This document shows, piece by piece, positions 53,157-62,020 of a DNA stretch of 64,000 nt. A program made the translations under genes and the position numbers. Position 1 is the first letter of the stretch. Every line of letters begins with the position of its first letter. The notes under the pieces are model-generated. The model had not been told where the DNA came from. It saw only the letters and a program-made list of their open reading frames with translations, and made no database searches. Source of the DNA: Pseudomonas sp. GV071 (GTDB taxonomy: Bacteria; Pseudomonadota; Gammaproteobacteria; Pseudomonadales; Pseudomonadaceae); assembly GCF_003050835.1 (NCBI RefSeq), contig NZ_QAOJ01000012.1, positions 151,455-215,454 of the forward strand, given 5' to 3'.

Positions 53157-56100
53157 GTGCAAGCAACCGGCACCCAGCGCATCGTCAAGATCCGCCGCGA
53201 CTACAACAGTTGGGTCGCCGACGAGACCATGGAGGACTACGCCCTGCGCTACACCCCGCGCTCATTCCGCAAGTGGTCGGAATGGCGGATCGCCAATACG
53301 GCGGTGGGCGCGGTGTCGTTTCTGGCCCTGGAGGCCATCGGCGGCGCGCTGGCGTTGAGCTACGGGTTTACCAACACCCTGTGGGCCATTCTCGCGGTGA
53401 GCCTGGTGATCTTTCTCACCGGCCTGCCCATCAGCTACTACGCCGCGCGTTATGGCGTGGACATGGACCTGCTGACCCGCGGCGCCGGCTTCGGCTACAT
53501 CGGCTCGACCATCACCTCGCTGATCTACGCCAGCTTCACCTTCCTGTTCTTTGCCCTCGAAGCGGCGATCATGGCCTTGGCCCTGGAGCTGTATTTCCAT
53601 ATCCCATTGGCGCTGGCCTATGTCATCTGCTCGGTGCTGGTGATTCCCCTGGCCGCCTATGGCGTGACGCTGATCAGCCGATTGCAGTTGTGGACGCAGC
53701 CGCTGTGGATTGTGCTGCTGCTGTTGCCCTACCTGTTCGTGGCCTGGAAAAACCCCGAAGCCCTGAGCGACTGGACCAGCTTTGCCGGTCGCGAGGGCGA
53801 AGGCGGCGCGTTCAATTTGCTGTCCTTCGGTGCCGCCTGCACGGTGGCCCTGGCGCTGATTACGCAGATTGGCGAGCAGGTCGACTACTTGCGTTTTCTC
53901 CCGGAAAAAACCGCTGCCAACCGCAAGCGCTGGTGGGCCGCGCTGCTGATGGCCGGGCCCGGCTGGATCATTCCCGGCGCGCTGAAAATGCTCGCTGGCG
54001 CCTTTCTCGCCTTCCTTGCGTTGCAGCACGAAATCCCCATGGAGCGCGCCGCCGAGCCGACGCAGATGTACCTGGTGGCCTTCGGGTATGTGTTCAGTTC
54101 GCCGCAGTGGGCGTTGGCGGCGATGGTGCTGTTCGTCATCGTCTCGCAGGTGAAGATCAACCTCACCAACGCCTACGCCGGCTCCCTGGCCTGGTCGAAC
54201 TTCTTTGCCCGCGTCACCCACAGCCACCCCGGGCGCGTGGTGTGGTTGGTGTTCAACGTGGCGATCGCCTTGATGCTGATGGAGCTCGGCGTATTCGACG
54301 CGATCGAGGAGGTGTTGGGGCTGTATGCCAACGTCGCGATTGCCTGGATTGGCGCGGTGGTCGCCGACCTGGTGATCAACAAACCCCTGGGCTTGTCGCC
54401 GAGTCATATCGAGTTCAAACGGGCGCACCTGTACGACATCAACCCGGTGGGCGTCGGCGCCATGCTGGTGGCCTCGTTGCTGTCGGTGCTGGCCCACGGC
54501 GGGGTGTTCGGGGTGATGCTGGAGGCCGCTTCGCCGGTGGTGGCGCTGGGTACGGCGTTTGTCACCGCACCCCTGATCGCCTGGCTGACCAAGGGCCGCT
54601 ACTACATCGCCCGCAGCAGCGCGCCGCAATTGCTCTACCCCGCAGGGCCGGTGGCCGAGCTGCAATGCGGGCTGTGCAGCAATGCGTTTGAAGCGCCGGA
54701 CATGGCCTTCTGCCCGGCCTACAGCACGCCGATCTGCTCGCTGTGCTGCTCGCTCGACGCCCGTTGTGGCGATGCCTGTAAACCGCAGGCGCGGCTGGCC
54801 GAGCAAATGGATAACTTTGTCCGTTGGCTGTTCCCGCGCGCCTCGATTCCTCGTTTGCACAGCCGCCTGGCGCAGTACCTGGGTTTGCTGCTGGTGCTGG
54901 TGGGTTTGCTGCTAGGCGCCTTGTTGATGATCTACAGCCAGGTGTCCCACAGCCTGTTGCCGCATTCCCCGGAAGTGCAGCAGACCCTGTACCTGGCCTT
55001 TCTCAAAGCCTTTCTGACCCTCACGGTGTTTGCCGGCATCCTCGCCTGGTGGGTGGTGCTGACCCGCGAAAGCCGCCGCGTCGCGCAGGAAGAATCGGAC
55101 CGCCAGACCCTGCTGCTGATGCAGGAAATCGAAGCGCACCGGCGCACCGACGAAGCCCTGCAGAAAGCCAAGGAAGCCTCCGAGGCGGCCAACGCGGCCA
55201 AGAGCCGCTACGTCACCGGCCTGTCCCATGAATTGCGCACGCCGCTCAACAGCATTCTTGGCTACACCCAGATTCTGCAGCGCGACAGCGGCATGCCGGG
55301 GCAACACCACGACGCCCTGGCGACCATCTACCGCAGCGGCTCGCACCTGCTGTCGCTGATCGATGGCCTGCTGGATGTGGCCAAGATCGAAGCCGGTAAA
55401 TTGCAGCTGGAGCTCAGTGAAATTCCCTTCCCGGAATTCATCCATGATCTGGAGCGCATGTTCACCCCGCAGGCCGAGGAAAAGGGCCTGCACTTTCGCC
55501 TCGAACAACAGGGCCGGATGCCCACCGTGGTGCGCGGCGACGAAAAACGGGTGCGGCAGATTCTGATCAACCTGCTGGGCAACGCCGTGCGTTTCACCGA
55601 CAGCGGCCAGGTGACCTTGCGGGTCAGCTATATGCGTGAGACGGCGACCTTTGAAATCGTCGACACCGGTATTGGTATTGCGCCCGAGCAGATCGAGCGG
55701 ATTTTCCAGCCGTTCGAACGCGGCGACCTGATGCGCCAGGACAACGGTGTCGGCCTGGGCCTGACCATCACCCGCATGCTCACCTCGCTGATGGGTGGCG
55801 AGCTGTCGGTGCGCAGCGTGCCGGACCAAGGCACCTGTTTTCAGGTGCGGCTGTTTCTCTCCGAAGTGCGGGTGCCACAGGCGGTGGTGCATGTGGAGCA
55901 CGACATCATCGGCTACCAGGGCCCGCGCCGGCTGATTCTGGTGGTGGACGACCACGTCGAGCACCGGCGCATTCTCGCCGGCATGCTCGAACCGCTGGGG
56001 TTTGATATCGCCCAAGCCGCCAGTGGCCAGGAAGCGATTCGCCAGGTGGCGCTGCTCAACCCGGACCTGATTCTGATGGACCTGTCGATGCCGCACATGG

Positions 56101-56570
56101 ATGGCTGGGAAACCAGCCGGCTGATCCGCCGCAACGCGCTGTCGCTGGCGCCGATCATTGTGATTTCCGCCAACGCCTTTGCCGATGACCGTGAGCGTAG
56201 CGTCGCCGCGGCCTGCAACGACTACCTGGCCAAACCGGTGCACACCCCGGCGCTGCTGGAGAAAATTCAGACCTACCTGGGCCTGCGCTGGGTCAAGCGC
56301 GCCAACATCATCGCGCCGTCACCACAGGCGTTGGTGGTGCCGTCCGCCACCGCCCTGGCCGAACTCTACGAGCTCGGCGAGTTGGGTTACATCAAAGGCA
56401 TCCTGGAAAAACTCGATTGGCTCGATCAGCACGAGCCCGCCAGCGCCACCTACACCCAGAGCCTGCGCGCGCAGGTTAAACGCTTCCAACTGAACGAATT
56501 TAATCGTCGAGTCAAAGACGCCTTGCACGCCGCCGCCCCCAACCAACCCGCCGCCGAGGAGACCCCATGA
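53157..56570 (+). CDS. Hybrid sensor histidine kinase with an NCS1-type transporter domain
   Basis: This 1137-residue protein has, in order: an NCS1 (cytosine/purine/allantoin/hydantoin) permease of about 12 helices (residues 15-480, e.g. FLTGLPISYYAARYGVDMD); a Cys-rich knuckle near 505-540 (CGLCSNAFEAPDMAFC, ICSLCCSLDARCGDAC); two further helices; a coiled linker; a His kinase (SHELRTPLNSILGYTQ, His691); an ATPase (DNGVGLGLTITRML); and a receiver (LILMDLSMPHMDGW, Asp975). It would sense a solute through the permease part. The GTG at 53157 with CAGGAG eight bases upstream is the start. It is coupled to the next gene by ATGA. Confidence 0.93.
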   Translation: MQATGTQRIVKIRRDYNSWVADETMEDYALRYTPRSFRKWSEWRIANTAVGAVSFLALEAIGGALALSYGFTNTLWAILAVSLVIFLTGLPISYYAARYGVDMDLLTRGAGFGYIGSTITSLIYASFTFLFFALEAAIMALALELYFHIPLALAYVICSVLVIPLAAYGVTLISRLQLWTQPLWIVLLLLPYLFVAWKNPEALSDWTSFAGREGEGGAFNLLSFGAACTVALALITQIGEQVDYLRFLPEKTAANRKRWWAALLMAGPGWIIPGALKMLAGAFLAFLALQHEIPMERAAEPTQMYLVAFGYVFSSPQWALAAMVLFVIVSQVKINLTNAYAGSLAWSNFFARVTHSHPGRVVWLVFNVAIALMLMELGVFDAIEEVLGLYANVAIAWIGAVVADLVINKPLGLSPSHIEFKRAHLYDINPVGVGAMLVASLLSVLAHGGVFGVMLEAASPVVALGTAFVTAPLIAWLTKGRYYIARSSAPQLLYPAGPVAELQCGLCSNAFEAPDMAFCPAYSTPICSLCCSLDARCGDACKPQARLAEQMDNFVRWLFPRASIPRLHSRLAQYLGLLLVLVGLLLGALLMIYSQVSHSLLPHSPEVQQTLYLAFLKAFLTLTVFAGILAWWVVLTRESRRVAQEESDRQTLLLMQEIEAHRRTDEALQKAKEASEAANAAKSRYVTGLSHELRTPLNSILGYTQILQRDSGMPGQHHDALATIYRSGSHLLSLIDGLLDVAKIEAGKLQLELSEIPFPEFIHDLERMFTPQAEEKGLHFRLEQQGRMPTVVRGDEKRVRQILINLLGNAVRFTDSGQVTLRVSYMRETATFEIVDTGIGIAPEQIERIFQPFERGDLMRQDNGVGLGLTITRMLTSLMGGELSVRSVPDQGTCFQVRLFLSEVRVPQAVVHVEHDIIGYQGPRRLILVVDDHVEHRRILAGMLEPLGFDIAQAASGQEAIRQVALLNPDLILMDLSMPHMDGWETSRLIRRNALSLAPIIVISANAFADDRERSVAAACNDYLAKPVHTPALLEKIQTYLGLRWVKRANIIAPSPQALVVPSATALAELYELGELGYIKGILEKLDWLDQHEPASATYTQSLRAQVKRFQLNEFNRRVKDALHAAAPNQPAAEETP

Positions 56571-57241
56571 ACGCCGTCAACGCCGCCCTCCCTCCCGCCG
56601 ATCAAGGCATTGTGCTGATCGTCGACGACACCCCGGACAACCTCGCGCTGCTTTCCGATGCCCTGGATATGGCCGGTTATATGGTGCTGGTGGCGCTGGA
56701 TGGCGCCAGCGCGCTGGAGCGCATGCAGCGTAGGCGCCCGGATGTGGTGCTGCTGGATGCGATGATGCCGGGCCTGGATGGCTTCGAAACCTGCCGGCGG
56801 ATCAAGGCCCAGGCGGAACTGGCGGACATCCCGGTGCTGTTCATGACCGCCCTGTGCGATAGCGAACATGTGGTGGAAGGGTTTGCCGCCGGTGGCATCG
56901 ACTACGTGACCAAACCCATTCGCCCGGACGAGGTGCTGGCCCGTGTCGCGGCCCACCTGCGTACCGCCCGCAGCCTGCAATCGGCGCGCAGCGTGCCGGC
57001 GCTGAAACCGGTGCCCACCCAGGCGCAGACCCAACAAGCCCTGGCGCAACGTTTTCAACTGACCGAACGGGAAGTCGAGGTTCTGCAGTGGGTCAGCTGT
57101 GGGAAAACCAACCGCGACATCGGCGACATCCTCGGTCTGAGCCCGCGCACCGTGAATAAACATCTGGAGCACGTGTACGTGAAGTTGGGGGTGGAAACGC
57201 GCACCGCCGCCGCGGCAGTGGCGATTGCGGCAGGGCGCTAA
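56567..57241 (+). CDS. LuxR/NarL-type response regulator
   Basis: This 224-residue protein has a receiver domain (IVDDTPDNLAL, phospho-acceptor Asp64 in VVLLDAMMPGLDG, Lys in YVTKPIRPDE) and a C-terminal helix-turn-helix (LTEREVEVLQWVSCGKTNRD, then SPRTVNKHLEHVYVKLG). It starts within the stop of the hybrid kinase gene, so the two are a matched pair. Likely targets are the fmd/urt2 genes, whose promoters carry a shared TACGTCA motif. A role in amide or related nitrogen-compound use is inferred. Confidence 0.93.
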   Translation: MNAVNAALPPADQGIVLIVDDTPDNLALLSDALDMAGYMVLVALDGASALERMQRRRPDVVLLDAMMPGLDGFETCRRIKAQAELADIPVLFMTALCDSEHVVEGFAAGGIDYVTKPIRPDEVLARVAAHLRTARSLQSARSVPALKPVPTQAQTQQALAQRFQLTEREVEVLQWVSCGKTNRDIGDILGLSPRTVNKHLEHVYVKLGVETRTAAAAVAIAAGR

Positions 57242-57265
57242 AGGCAGCGTTATGCCGCAGGTCCC

Positions 57266-57333
57266 GTAGGAGCGGCTTTAGCCGCGATGCTCTTGATGTC
57301 TTAAAAGCATCGCGGCTGAAGCCGCTCCCACGC
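57266..57333. repeat. REP doublet
   Basis: GTAGGAGCGGCTTTAGCCGCG faces CGCGGCTGAAGCCGCTCCCAC. It separates the response regulator gene from the ureE promoter region and directly precedes the NtrC box. Confidence 0.9.
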
Positions 57334-57336
57334 AGA

Positions 57337-57351
57337 GCACCAGAAAGGTGC
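57337..57351 (+). promoter_or_regulatory. NtrC box upstream of ureE
   Basis: GCACCAGAAAGGTGC is a perfect NtrC dyad (GCACC-N5-GGTGC). A second half-site GCACC occurs at 57367. It lies about 95 bases upstream of the sigma54 promoter. This indicates nitrogen-limitation control of the urease accessory operon. Confidence 0.75.
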
Positions 57352-57446
57352 GAAAGACCCTGTCGCGCACCAAATAAAACCTGACCAATGCCCCAGTTTT
57401 TATCCCACAGGCGTGTAGGCCGCTTCAGCGCTACCCTCGCCAGCCT

Positions 57447-57462
57447 TGGCACCGCCCTTGCT
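57447..57462 (+). promoter_or_regulatory. Sigma54 (RpoN) promoter of ureEFGJ
   Basis: TGGCACCGCCCTTGCT matches the TGGCAC-N5-TTGCT consensus at every conserved position, with GG and GC exactly ten bases apart. The expected transcript start (about 57473) leaves a leader of about 24 bases before the ureE ATG. Confidence 0.85.
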
Positions 57463-57496
57463 CTGCACGCTGTATTGAATCTGCCGGTACTGCCTT

Positions 57497-57997
57497 ATGT
57501 TGGTCATCCATTCCCGTATCCAGCCACAAGCAAGCTGGGACGCCGAATTGCACTTGAGCTTCGCTGCGCGCAGCAAAAGCCGCCTGCGCTGCTTTACGGT
57601 GGCGGGCGAAGACGTCGGCCTGTTTCTCGAACGCGGCCAGCCCGCCCTGCACGACGGCGAGTGTCTCCAGGCCCAGGACGGCCGCGTGGTACGCGTCAGC
57701 GCCAGCCCCGAACGCCTCTTGCACGTGACCTGCGCCAACGCATTCGAACTCACCCGCGCGGCCTATCACCTGGGCAACCGCCACGTCGCCCTGCAGTTGG
57801 GCGATGGCTGGCTGCGCCTGCCGGAAGACTATGTGCTGCAAGCCATGCTTGAGCAGTTGGGCGCCACGGTCGAGTTGATCGACGCGCCCTACCAACCGGA
57901 ACAGGGCGCCTATGGCGGCGGCCATCACCACTCCCATGCCGGCGACGAAGAGTTCAGCTACGCGCCGCGCCTGCACCAGTTTGGCGTGCGCACGTGA
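57497..57997 (+). CDS. ureE: Urease accessory protein UreE (nickel metallochaperone)
   Basis: This 166-residue protein delivers nickel to the urease assembly complex. It has the UreE N-terminal beta domain and the C-terminal metal domain with YHLGNRHVALQLGDGWLRLP (the conserved dimer-interface His). A His-rich tail, GGGHHHSHAGDEEF, binds extra nickel. The ribosome-binding site is weak. The urease subunits and ureD are not in this window; pseudomonads often carry ureEFG apart from ureDABC. Confidence 0.95.
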   Translation: MLVIHSRIQPQASWDAELHLSFAARSKSRLRCFTVAGEDVGLFLERGQPALHDGECLQAQDGRVVRVSASPERLLHVTCANAFELTRAAYHLGNRHVALQLGDGWLRLPEDYVLQAMLEQLGATVELIDAPYQPEQGAYGGGHHHSHAGDEEFSYAPRLHQFGVRT

Positions 57998-58695
57998 GCA
58001 TGAGCCCCTCTCTCTCTAGCCTGAATCCGGCCTGGGCGCTGATGCGCCTGGCCAGCCCACAGCTGCCGATCGGTGGCTACAGCTATTCCCAGGGGCTGGA
58101 GATGGCGGTGGAGCGCGCAATCGTTTGCGACCCCGACACAGCCGGGCGCTGGATTGCCGATCAACTGCTGCTCAACCTGGCTCGCTTCGAGGCACCGCTG
58201 TTGTGGGCCCATTGCTGTGCCGCAGTGGCGGGTGATTGGTCCAGCCTGTCGACCCTCAGCGAACAGCATCGAGCCAGCCGCGAAACCCGCGAGCTGCAGC
58301 AGGAAAGCCGGCAAATGGGCTACTCGCTGAAGCAGTTGCTGGAGGGCTTGCCGGAACTGGATGACGAGGCACGTTGCTTTCTCGCCGAGCAAAACGAACC
58401 AGGTCTGGCCGTGATGTGGGCTCTGGCCGCACGCGCCTGGCAAATCAGCGCCGAAGACGCCCTCGCTGCGTGGCTCTGGGGCTGGCTGGAAAACCAGCTG
58501 GCGGTACTGATGAAAACCCTGCCGCTGGGCCAGCAAGCCGCGCAGCGCCTGACCTCGCAATTACTACCGCTGCTGCAGCAGGCGCAAGCCCAAGCCGTGC
58601 ACAGCGCACCTGAACAACGGGGCAGCGCCCCATTCGGCCTGGCCCTGGCCAGCATGGCGCACGAGCGCCAGTACAGCCGCCTCTTCCGCTCTTGA
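57994..58695 (+). CDS. ureF: Urease accessory protein UreF
   Basis: This 233-residue all-helical protein acts with UreD and UreG as a fidelity factor in GTP-dependent nickel insertion. LASPQLPIGGYSYSQGLE is the conserved N-terminal motif. The GTG at 57994 overlaps the ureE stop (GTGA), although the ATG two codons later (58000) is equally possible. The end HERQYSRLFRS is the conserved C-terminus region contacting UreG. Confidence 0.95.
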   Translation: MSMSPSLSSLNPAWALMRLASPQLPIGGYSYSQGLEMAVERAIVCDPDTAGRWIADQLLLNLARFEAPLLWAHCCAAVAGDWSSLSTLSEQHRASRETRELQQESRQMGYSLKQLLEGLPELDDEARCFLAEQNEPGLAVMWALAARAWQISAEDALAAWLWGWLENQLAVLMKTLPLGQQAAQRLTSQLLPLLQQAQAQAVHSAPEQRGSAPFGLALASMAHERQYSRLFRS

Positions 58696-58717
58696 TCGCC
58701 AAAAGGAACAGTCAACT

Positions 58718-59332
58718 ATGAACAGCCAACCCCTGCGTGTCGGTATCGGTGGCCCGGTAGGCTCCGGCAAGACCGCCCTGACCCTGGCCCTGTGCCTGGC
58801 CCTGCGCGAGCGCTACAACCTGGCCGTGGTCACCAACGACATCTACACCCAGGAAGATGCGCAGTTTCTGGTGCGCAATGAAGCCCTAGCGCCCGAGCGC
58901 ATCATCGGCGTAGAAACCGGCGGCTGCCCGCACACCGCGATCCGCGAAGACGCCTCGATCAACCTGGAAGCCGTTGACCAGCTCAACCGCCGCTTCCCGG
59001 GCCTGGACCTGATCATCGTCGAGTCCGGTGGCGACAACCTCTCGGCTACCTTCAGCCCGGAACTGTCCGATCTGACGCTGTACGTCATCGACGTCTCGGC
59101 GGGCGACAAGCTGCCACGCAAAGGCGGCCCCGGCATCTGCAAATCCGACCTGCTGGTGATCAACAAAGTCGACCTGGCGCCGATGGTGGGCGCCTCCCTG
59201 GAAGTCATGGAGCGCGACACCAAGAAGATGCGCGGCGACAAGCCGTTCGTGTTCAGCAACCAGAAGGTTGGCCAGGGCCTCGACGAAATCATCGCCTTTA
59301 TCGAAAAACAGGGCCTGCTCACTGCAGCCTGA
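58718..59332 (+). CDS. ureG: Urease accessory protein UreG (GTPase)
   Basis: This 204-residue SIMIBI-class GTPase powers nickel insertion. Motifs are clear: P-loop GGPVGSGKTAL, the metal-binding CPH in ETGGCPHTAIREDAS, ESGGDNLSATFS (switch/G3) and INKVDLAP (G4). The ATG at 58718 follows AAAGGAACAG. It is 22 bases after ureF in the same operon. Confidence 0.97.
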   Translation: MNSQPLRVGIGGPVGSGKTALTLALCLALRERYNLAVVTNDIYTQEDAQFLVRNEALAPERIIGVETGGCPHTAIREDASINLEAVDQLNRRFPGLDLIIVESGGDNLSATFSPELSDLTLYVIDVSAGDKLPRKGGPGICKSDLLVINKVDLAPMVGASLEVMERDTKKMRGDKPFVFSNQKVGQGLDEIIAFIEKQGLLTAA

Positions 59333-59365
59333 CTCTTCCTACGCATTCGCCAATAAGGAGCTTCC

Positions 59366-59938
59366 ATGAATCTGCGTAAAGCCTTGTTCAGCCTGGCGCT
59401 GTTCCTCTCCCCCGCCGTTGCCTTCGCCCACCCGGGCCACGACAGCAGCGGTCTGCTGGCCGGTATCGCCCACCCAGTAACCGGTCTGGACCATTTGCTG
59501 GCCATGCTCGCCGTAGGCCTGTGGGCCGCACAACAAAAGGGCGCTGCACGCTGGGCGCTGCCGCTGACCTTTGTCGGCACCATGTTGCTGGGCGGCGTGC
59601 TGGGTTTTGAAGGGCTGCAATTGCCGTTTATGGAAACCGGAATTGCCGCTTCGGTGCTGGCGCTGGGTCTGCTCGTTGCCGTTGCGGTACGTCCGCCAGT
59701 TGCCGTGGCGGTTGGCCTGACGGCGCTGTTTGCCCTGGCCCATGGTGTGGCACATGGTTTGGAGCTGCCTGAGGTAGCGAGCCCTTGGGGTTACGCCGCA
59801 GGTTTCGTCGCCGCCACAGCGGCGTTGCATGCGGCTGGTTATGCGCTGGTGCGGGTGTTGCCATCGGCAGCAGCGCCGCTGGTACGCATGGCGGGTATGG
59901 CGTCGGCGGGTGCCGGTGCCTGGTTGCTGGTGGGTTAA
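59366..59938 (+). CDS. ureJ: HupE/UreJ-family nickel transporter
   Basis: This 190-residue membrane protein has a signal peptide (FSLALFLSPAVAFA) leaving a metal-site-like HPGHD at the mature start. AHPVTGLDHLLAMLAVGLWAA is the HPxxGxDHxLxM motif of HupE/UreJ. Six or seven helices follow. Family members transport nickel for urease or hydrogenase. It ends the ureEFGJ operon. Confidence 0.93.
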   Translation: MNLRKALFSLALFLSPAVAFAHPGHDSSGLLAGIAHPVTGLDHLLAMLAVGLWAAQQKGAARWALPLTFVGTMLLGGVLGFEGLQLPFMETGIAASVLALGLLVAVAVRPPVAVAVGLTALFALAHGVAHGLELPEVASPWGYAAGFVAATAALHAAGYALVRVLPSAAAPLVRMAGMASAGAGAWLLVG

Positions 59939-59979
59939 GACAGATCAAGGCAGAAGCCCACCCACAAGACTGCGGTCCA

Positions 59980-60005
59980 TTGTGGGAGAGGCTTCAGCCT
60001 CAATG
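59980..60005. repeat. Degenerate REP unit
   Basis: TGTGGGAGAGGCTTCAGCCTC resembles the REP core with changes that preserve pairing (GAGGCT/AGCCTC). It lies between convergent ureJ and the unknown gene at 60019. Confidence 0.7.
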
Positions 60006-60018
60006 AAGCAACCACCGC

Positions 60019-60549
60019 TTAAACGTGTACCGCAACCCGCAACGCCTCGTATGAACCTGCCGCAGCAATTCCCACTGCTGCGCATAACTCCAACACTCGT
60101 TCCAGATCCGTGGTGTACACCAACACCGCTTGCATCTCATCGTCCAGGGGCTGGCTAAAGTCCATCAGCACATATCCCTTGGTCTCCGGGCTCAGGGCAC
60201 TGAGCTGTACCTGAATGCGGTTCATCGCCGTCAGCGGCTCGGTCTTCTGCAGTTGTTTGGGCTTGATGTTGAAGGTCACTTCCTTGCCGAATGAATCAAT
60301 GATCTGTTGCAGCAGGTCGGGATAGGTGTCGGCCTGGAACAGTACGGTTTCCGGCAAGCTGCCCACCACCACCCACTCACCGAGCGGGATAGGAAAGGTA
60401 TCGTCGTAGTTGATGTCCGGATTAGCCGCCAGAAAAGCGGCCGGATCGGCGTAGGCTTGCGCCGCTTCGTCGGCGATCTTGTCGATTTCCTCGGCGCCCA
60501 TGCACCCCGAACTTATTTTGCTGATCAGTTCTACGAGTTGGTCTTTCAT
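60019..60549 (-). CDS. Cytoplasmic protein of unknown function
   Basis: This 176-residue acidic protein has no signal or membrane helix. It reads as mixed alpha/beta with YPDLLQQIIDSFGKEVTFNI and GYVLMDFSQPLDDEM as the more distinctive stretches. I do not recognise the family. It stands alone with GC content like its neighbours, so recent transfer is not suggested. The ATG at 60549 is weakly supported by CAGGACCCGCGCCC upstream. Confidence 0.8.
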   Translation of the reverse strand: MKDQLVELISKISSGCMGAEEIDKIADEAAQAYADPAAFLAANPDINYDDTFPIPLGEWVVVGSLPETVLFQADTYPDLLQQIIDSFGKEVTFNIKPKQLQKTEPLTAMNRIQVQLSALSPETKGYVLMDFSQPLDDEMQAVLVYTTDLERVLELCAAVGIAAAGSYEALRVAVHV

Positions 60550-60609
60550 GGGCGCGGGTCCTGGCAGGTTTAAAGGGCGCCAAGGATATCGCGAAGGCGC
60601 CTTACCCGG

Positions 60610-61035
60610 CTATTTGGCGAACAGTTGGCTCATGTCCTTGAAGGCCTTGAACTCCAGGGCATTGCCGCAGGGATCGAAGAGAAACATGGTCGCCTGCTCG
60701 CCCACCTGGCCCTTGAAACGTACATAGGGCTCGATCACGAATGCGGTGCCCAGCGCCTGCAGGCGTGCGGCCAGCGCCTCCCACTCAGCCCAACCGAGCA
60801 CCACACCGAAATGGGGCACTGGAACGTCGTGGCCGTCCACCGCGTTGGTGTGGGCCTGTTCCTGGGACGAGGTTTTCGGGTGCTCGTGAATCACCAGTTG
60901 GTGGCCGAAGAAATCGAAATCCACCCAATGCTCGCTTGAACGGCCCTCGGCCAGACCGAACACCTCGCCATAGAAGCGGCGCGCGGCAACCAGGTCGAAC
61001 ACAGGAATGGCCAGGTGGAACGGAGAAAGACTCAT
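60610..61035 (-). CDS. VOC-family (glyoxalase/bleomycin-resistance) protein
   Basis: This 141-residue protein has the paired beta-alpha-beta modules of the VOC fold: FHLAIPVFDLVAARRFYGEV opens the first, and FGVVLGWAEWEALAARL the second. The metal positions (early His, HWVDFDFFGHQLVIHEH, later Glu/Asp) are compatible with a metalloenzyme or dioxygenase-like protein. The reaction is unknown. It is divergent from a LysR gene across 112 bases. Confidence 0.9.
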   Translation of the reverse strand: MSLSPFHLAIPVFDLVAARRFYGEVFGLAEGRSSEHWVDFDFFGHQLVIHEHPKTSSQEQAHTNAVDGHDVPVPHFGVVLGWAEWEALAARLQALGTAFVIEPYVRFKGQVGEQATMFLFDPCGNALEFKAFKDMSQLFAK

Positions 61036-61147
61036 GGGCTATGCCTCTAGGGGATCACGGTGAGGGGAATTTTAGCCCTGTCACATTTGATTGAAAGACG
61101 TTAGTTTTTGCAGCGAGCTCAAATATTTTTGATCAATCGAGATCTCC

Positions 61148-62005
61148 ATGCTGCGCGAACTCAAGACCTTTATCGCCGTCGCCCGCCATGGCACCTTTGC
61201 CGCCGCGGGCATGCACGCCGGGCTTACGCAATCGGCAGTCAGCGCGCAAATCCGCAACCTGGAAAATGCCCTGGGCCACTCGCTGTTCGACCGTACCGGA
61301 CGTCAGGCAGTGCTTAATGCGGCGGGCGAACGGGCCTTACCCATGGCGAAGGAGATGCTGGAGATCTTCGAACGCATGGCCAACAACGACAGCTCGGGCA
61401 GCTACAGCGGTGAGCTGAAGATCGGTGCCATTGCCAGCGTACAGACCGGGCTGCTCCCCGCCGCCCTGGTACGCCTGCGTGAAGCAGCGCCGCGGGTGGA
61501 AGCCAAGCTGGTGCCGGGGGTGTCGTTGAACCTGCTGAACCAGGTGGATGCGGGCGACCTGGATGTGGCGATCCTGATTCGCCCGCCCTTCCCACTGCCG
61601 AAAGAGCTGTATACCCAAGTGCTGCGTGAAGAGCCCTTTGTACTGATCGTGCCGCTGGATGTGCAAGGTGACGATCCACTGCAGATCCTGCGCGAGCAGC
61701 CTTTGGTACGCTACGACCGCACTTCGTTTGGCGGGCGCCTGGTCAGCCGTTTTCTGCGCGAACAGCGTCTGAATGTTGATGTTGCCCTGGAGCTGGACGA
61801 GCTGGATGGGATTGTGAAGATGATCGAGCATGGGCTCGGCGTTTCGCTGATTCCGCTGGCAGGCCTGTGGGTAGAGAGCGGTGCCAAAGTGCGAATTATC
61901 GAATTAGGGGAGCTGACCTTTTATCGCGAGCTGATTCTATTGTTGCGCCATAGCCAGCGCAAACTGGCGATCCAACAACTGTTCAGCACTTGCGTTCAGT
62001 ATTGA
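61148..62005 (+). CDS. LysR-family transcriptional regulator
   Basis: This 285-residue regulator begins LRELKTFIAVARHGTFAAAG followed by TQSAVSAQIRNLENALG, the LysR helix-turn-helix. The effector domain follows from about residue 90. The intergenic segment contains AATATTTTTGATCAATCGA, an AT-rich region suited to LysR binding. The divergent VOC gene is the likely target. Confidence 0.92.
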   Translation: MLRELKTFIAVARHGTFAAAGMHAGLTQSAVSAQIRNLENALGHSLFDRTGRQAVLNAAGERALPMAKEMLEIFERMANNDSSGSYSGELKIGAIASVQTGLLPAALVRLREAAPRVEAKLVPGVSLNLLNQVDAGDLDVAILIRPPFPLPKELYTQVLREEPFVLIVPLDVQGDDPLQILREQPLVRYDRTSFGGRLVSRFLREQRLNVDVALELDELDGIVKMIEHGLGVSLIPLAGLWVESGAKVRIIELGELTFYRELILLLRHSQRKLAIQQLFSTCVQY

Positions 62006-62020
62006 GGTGGCAATGCCCAT

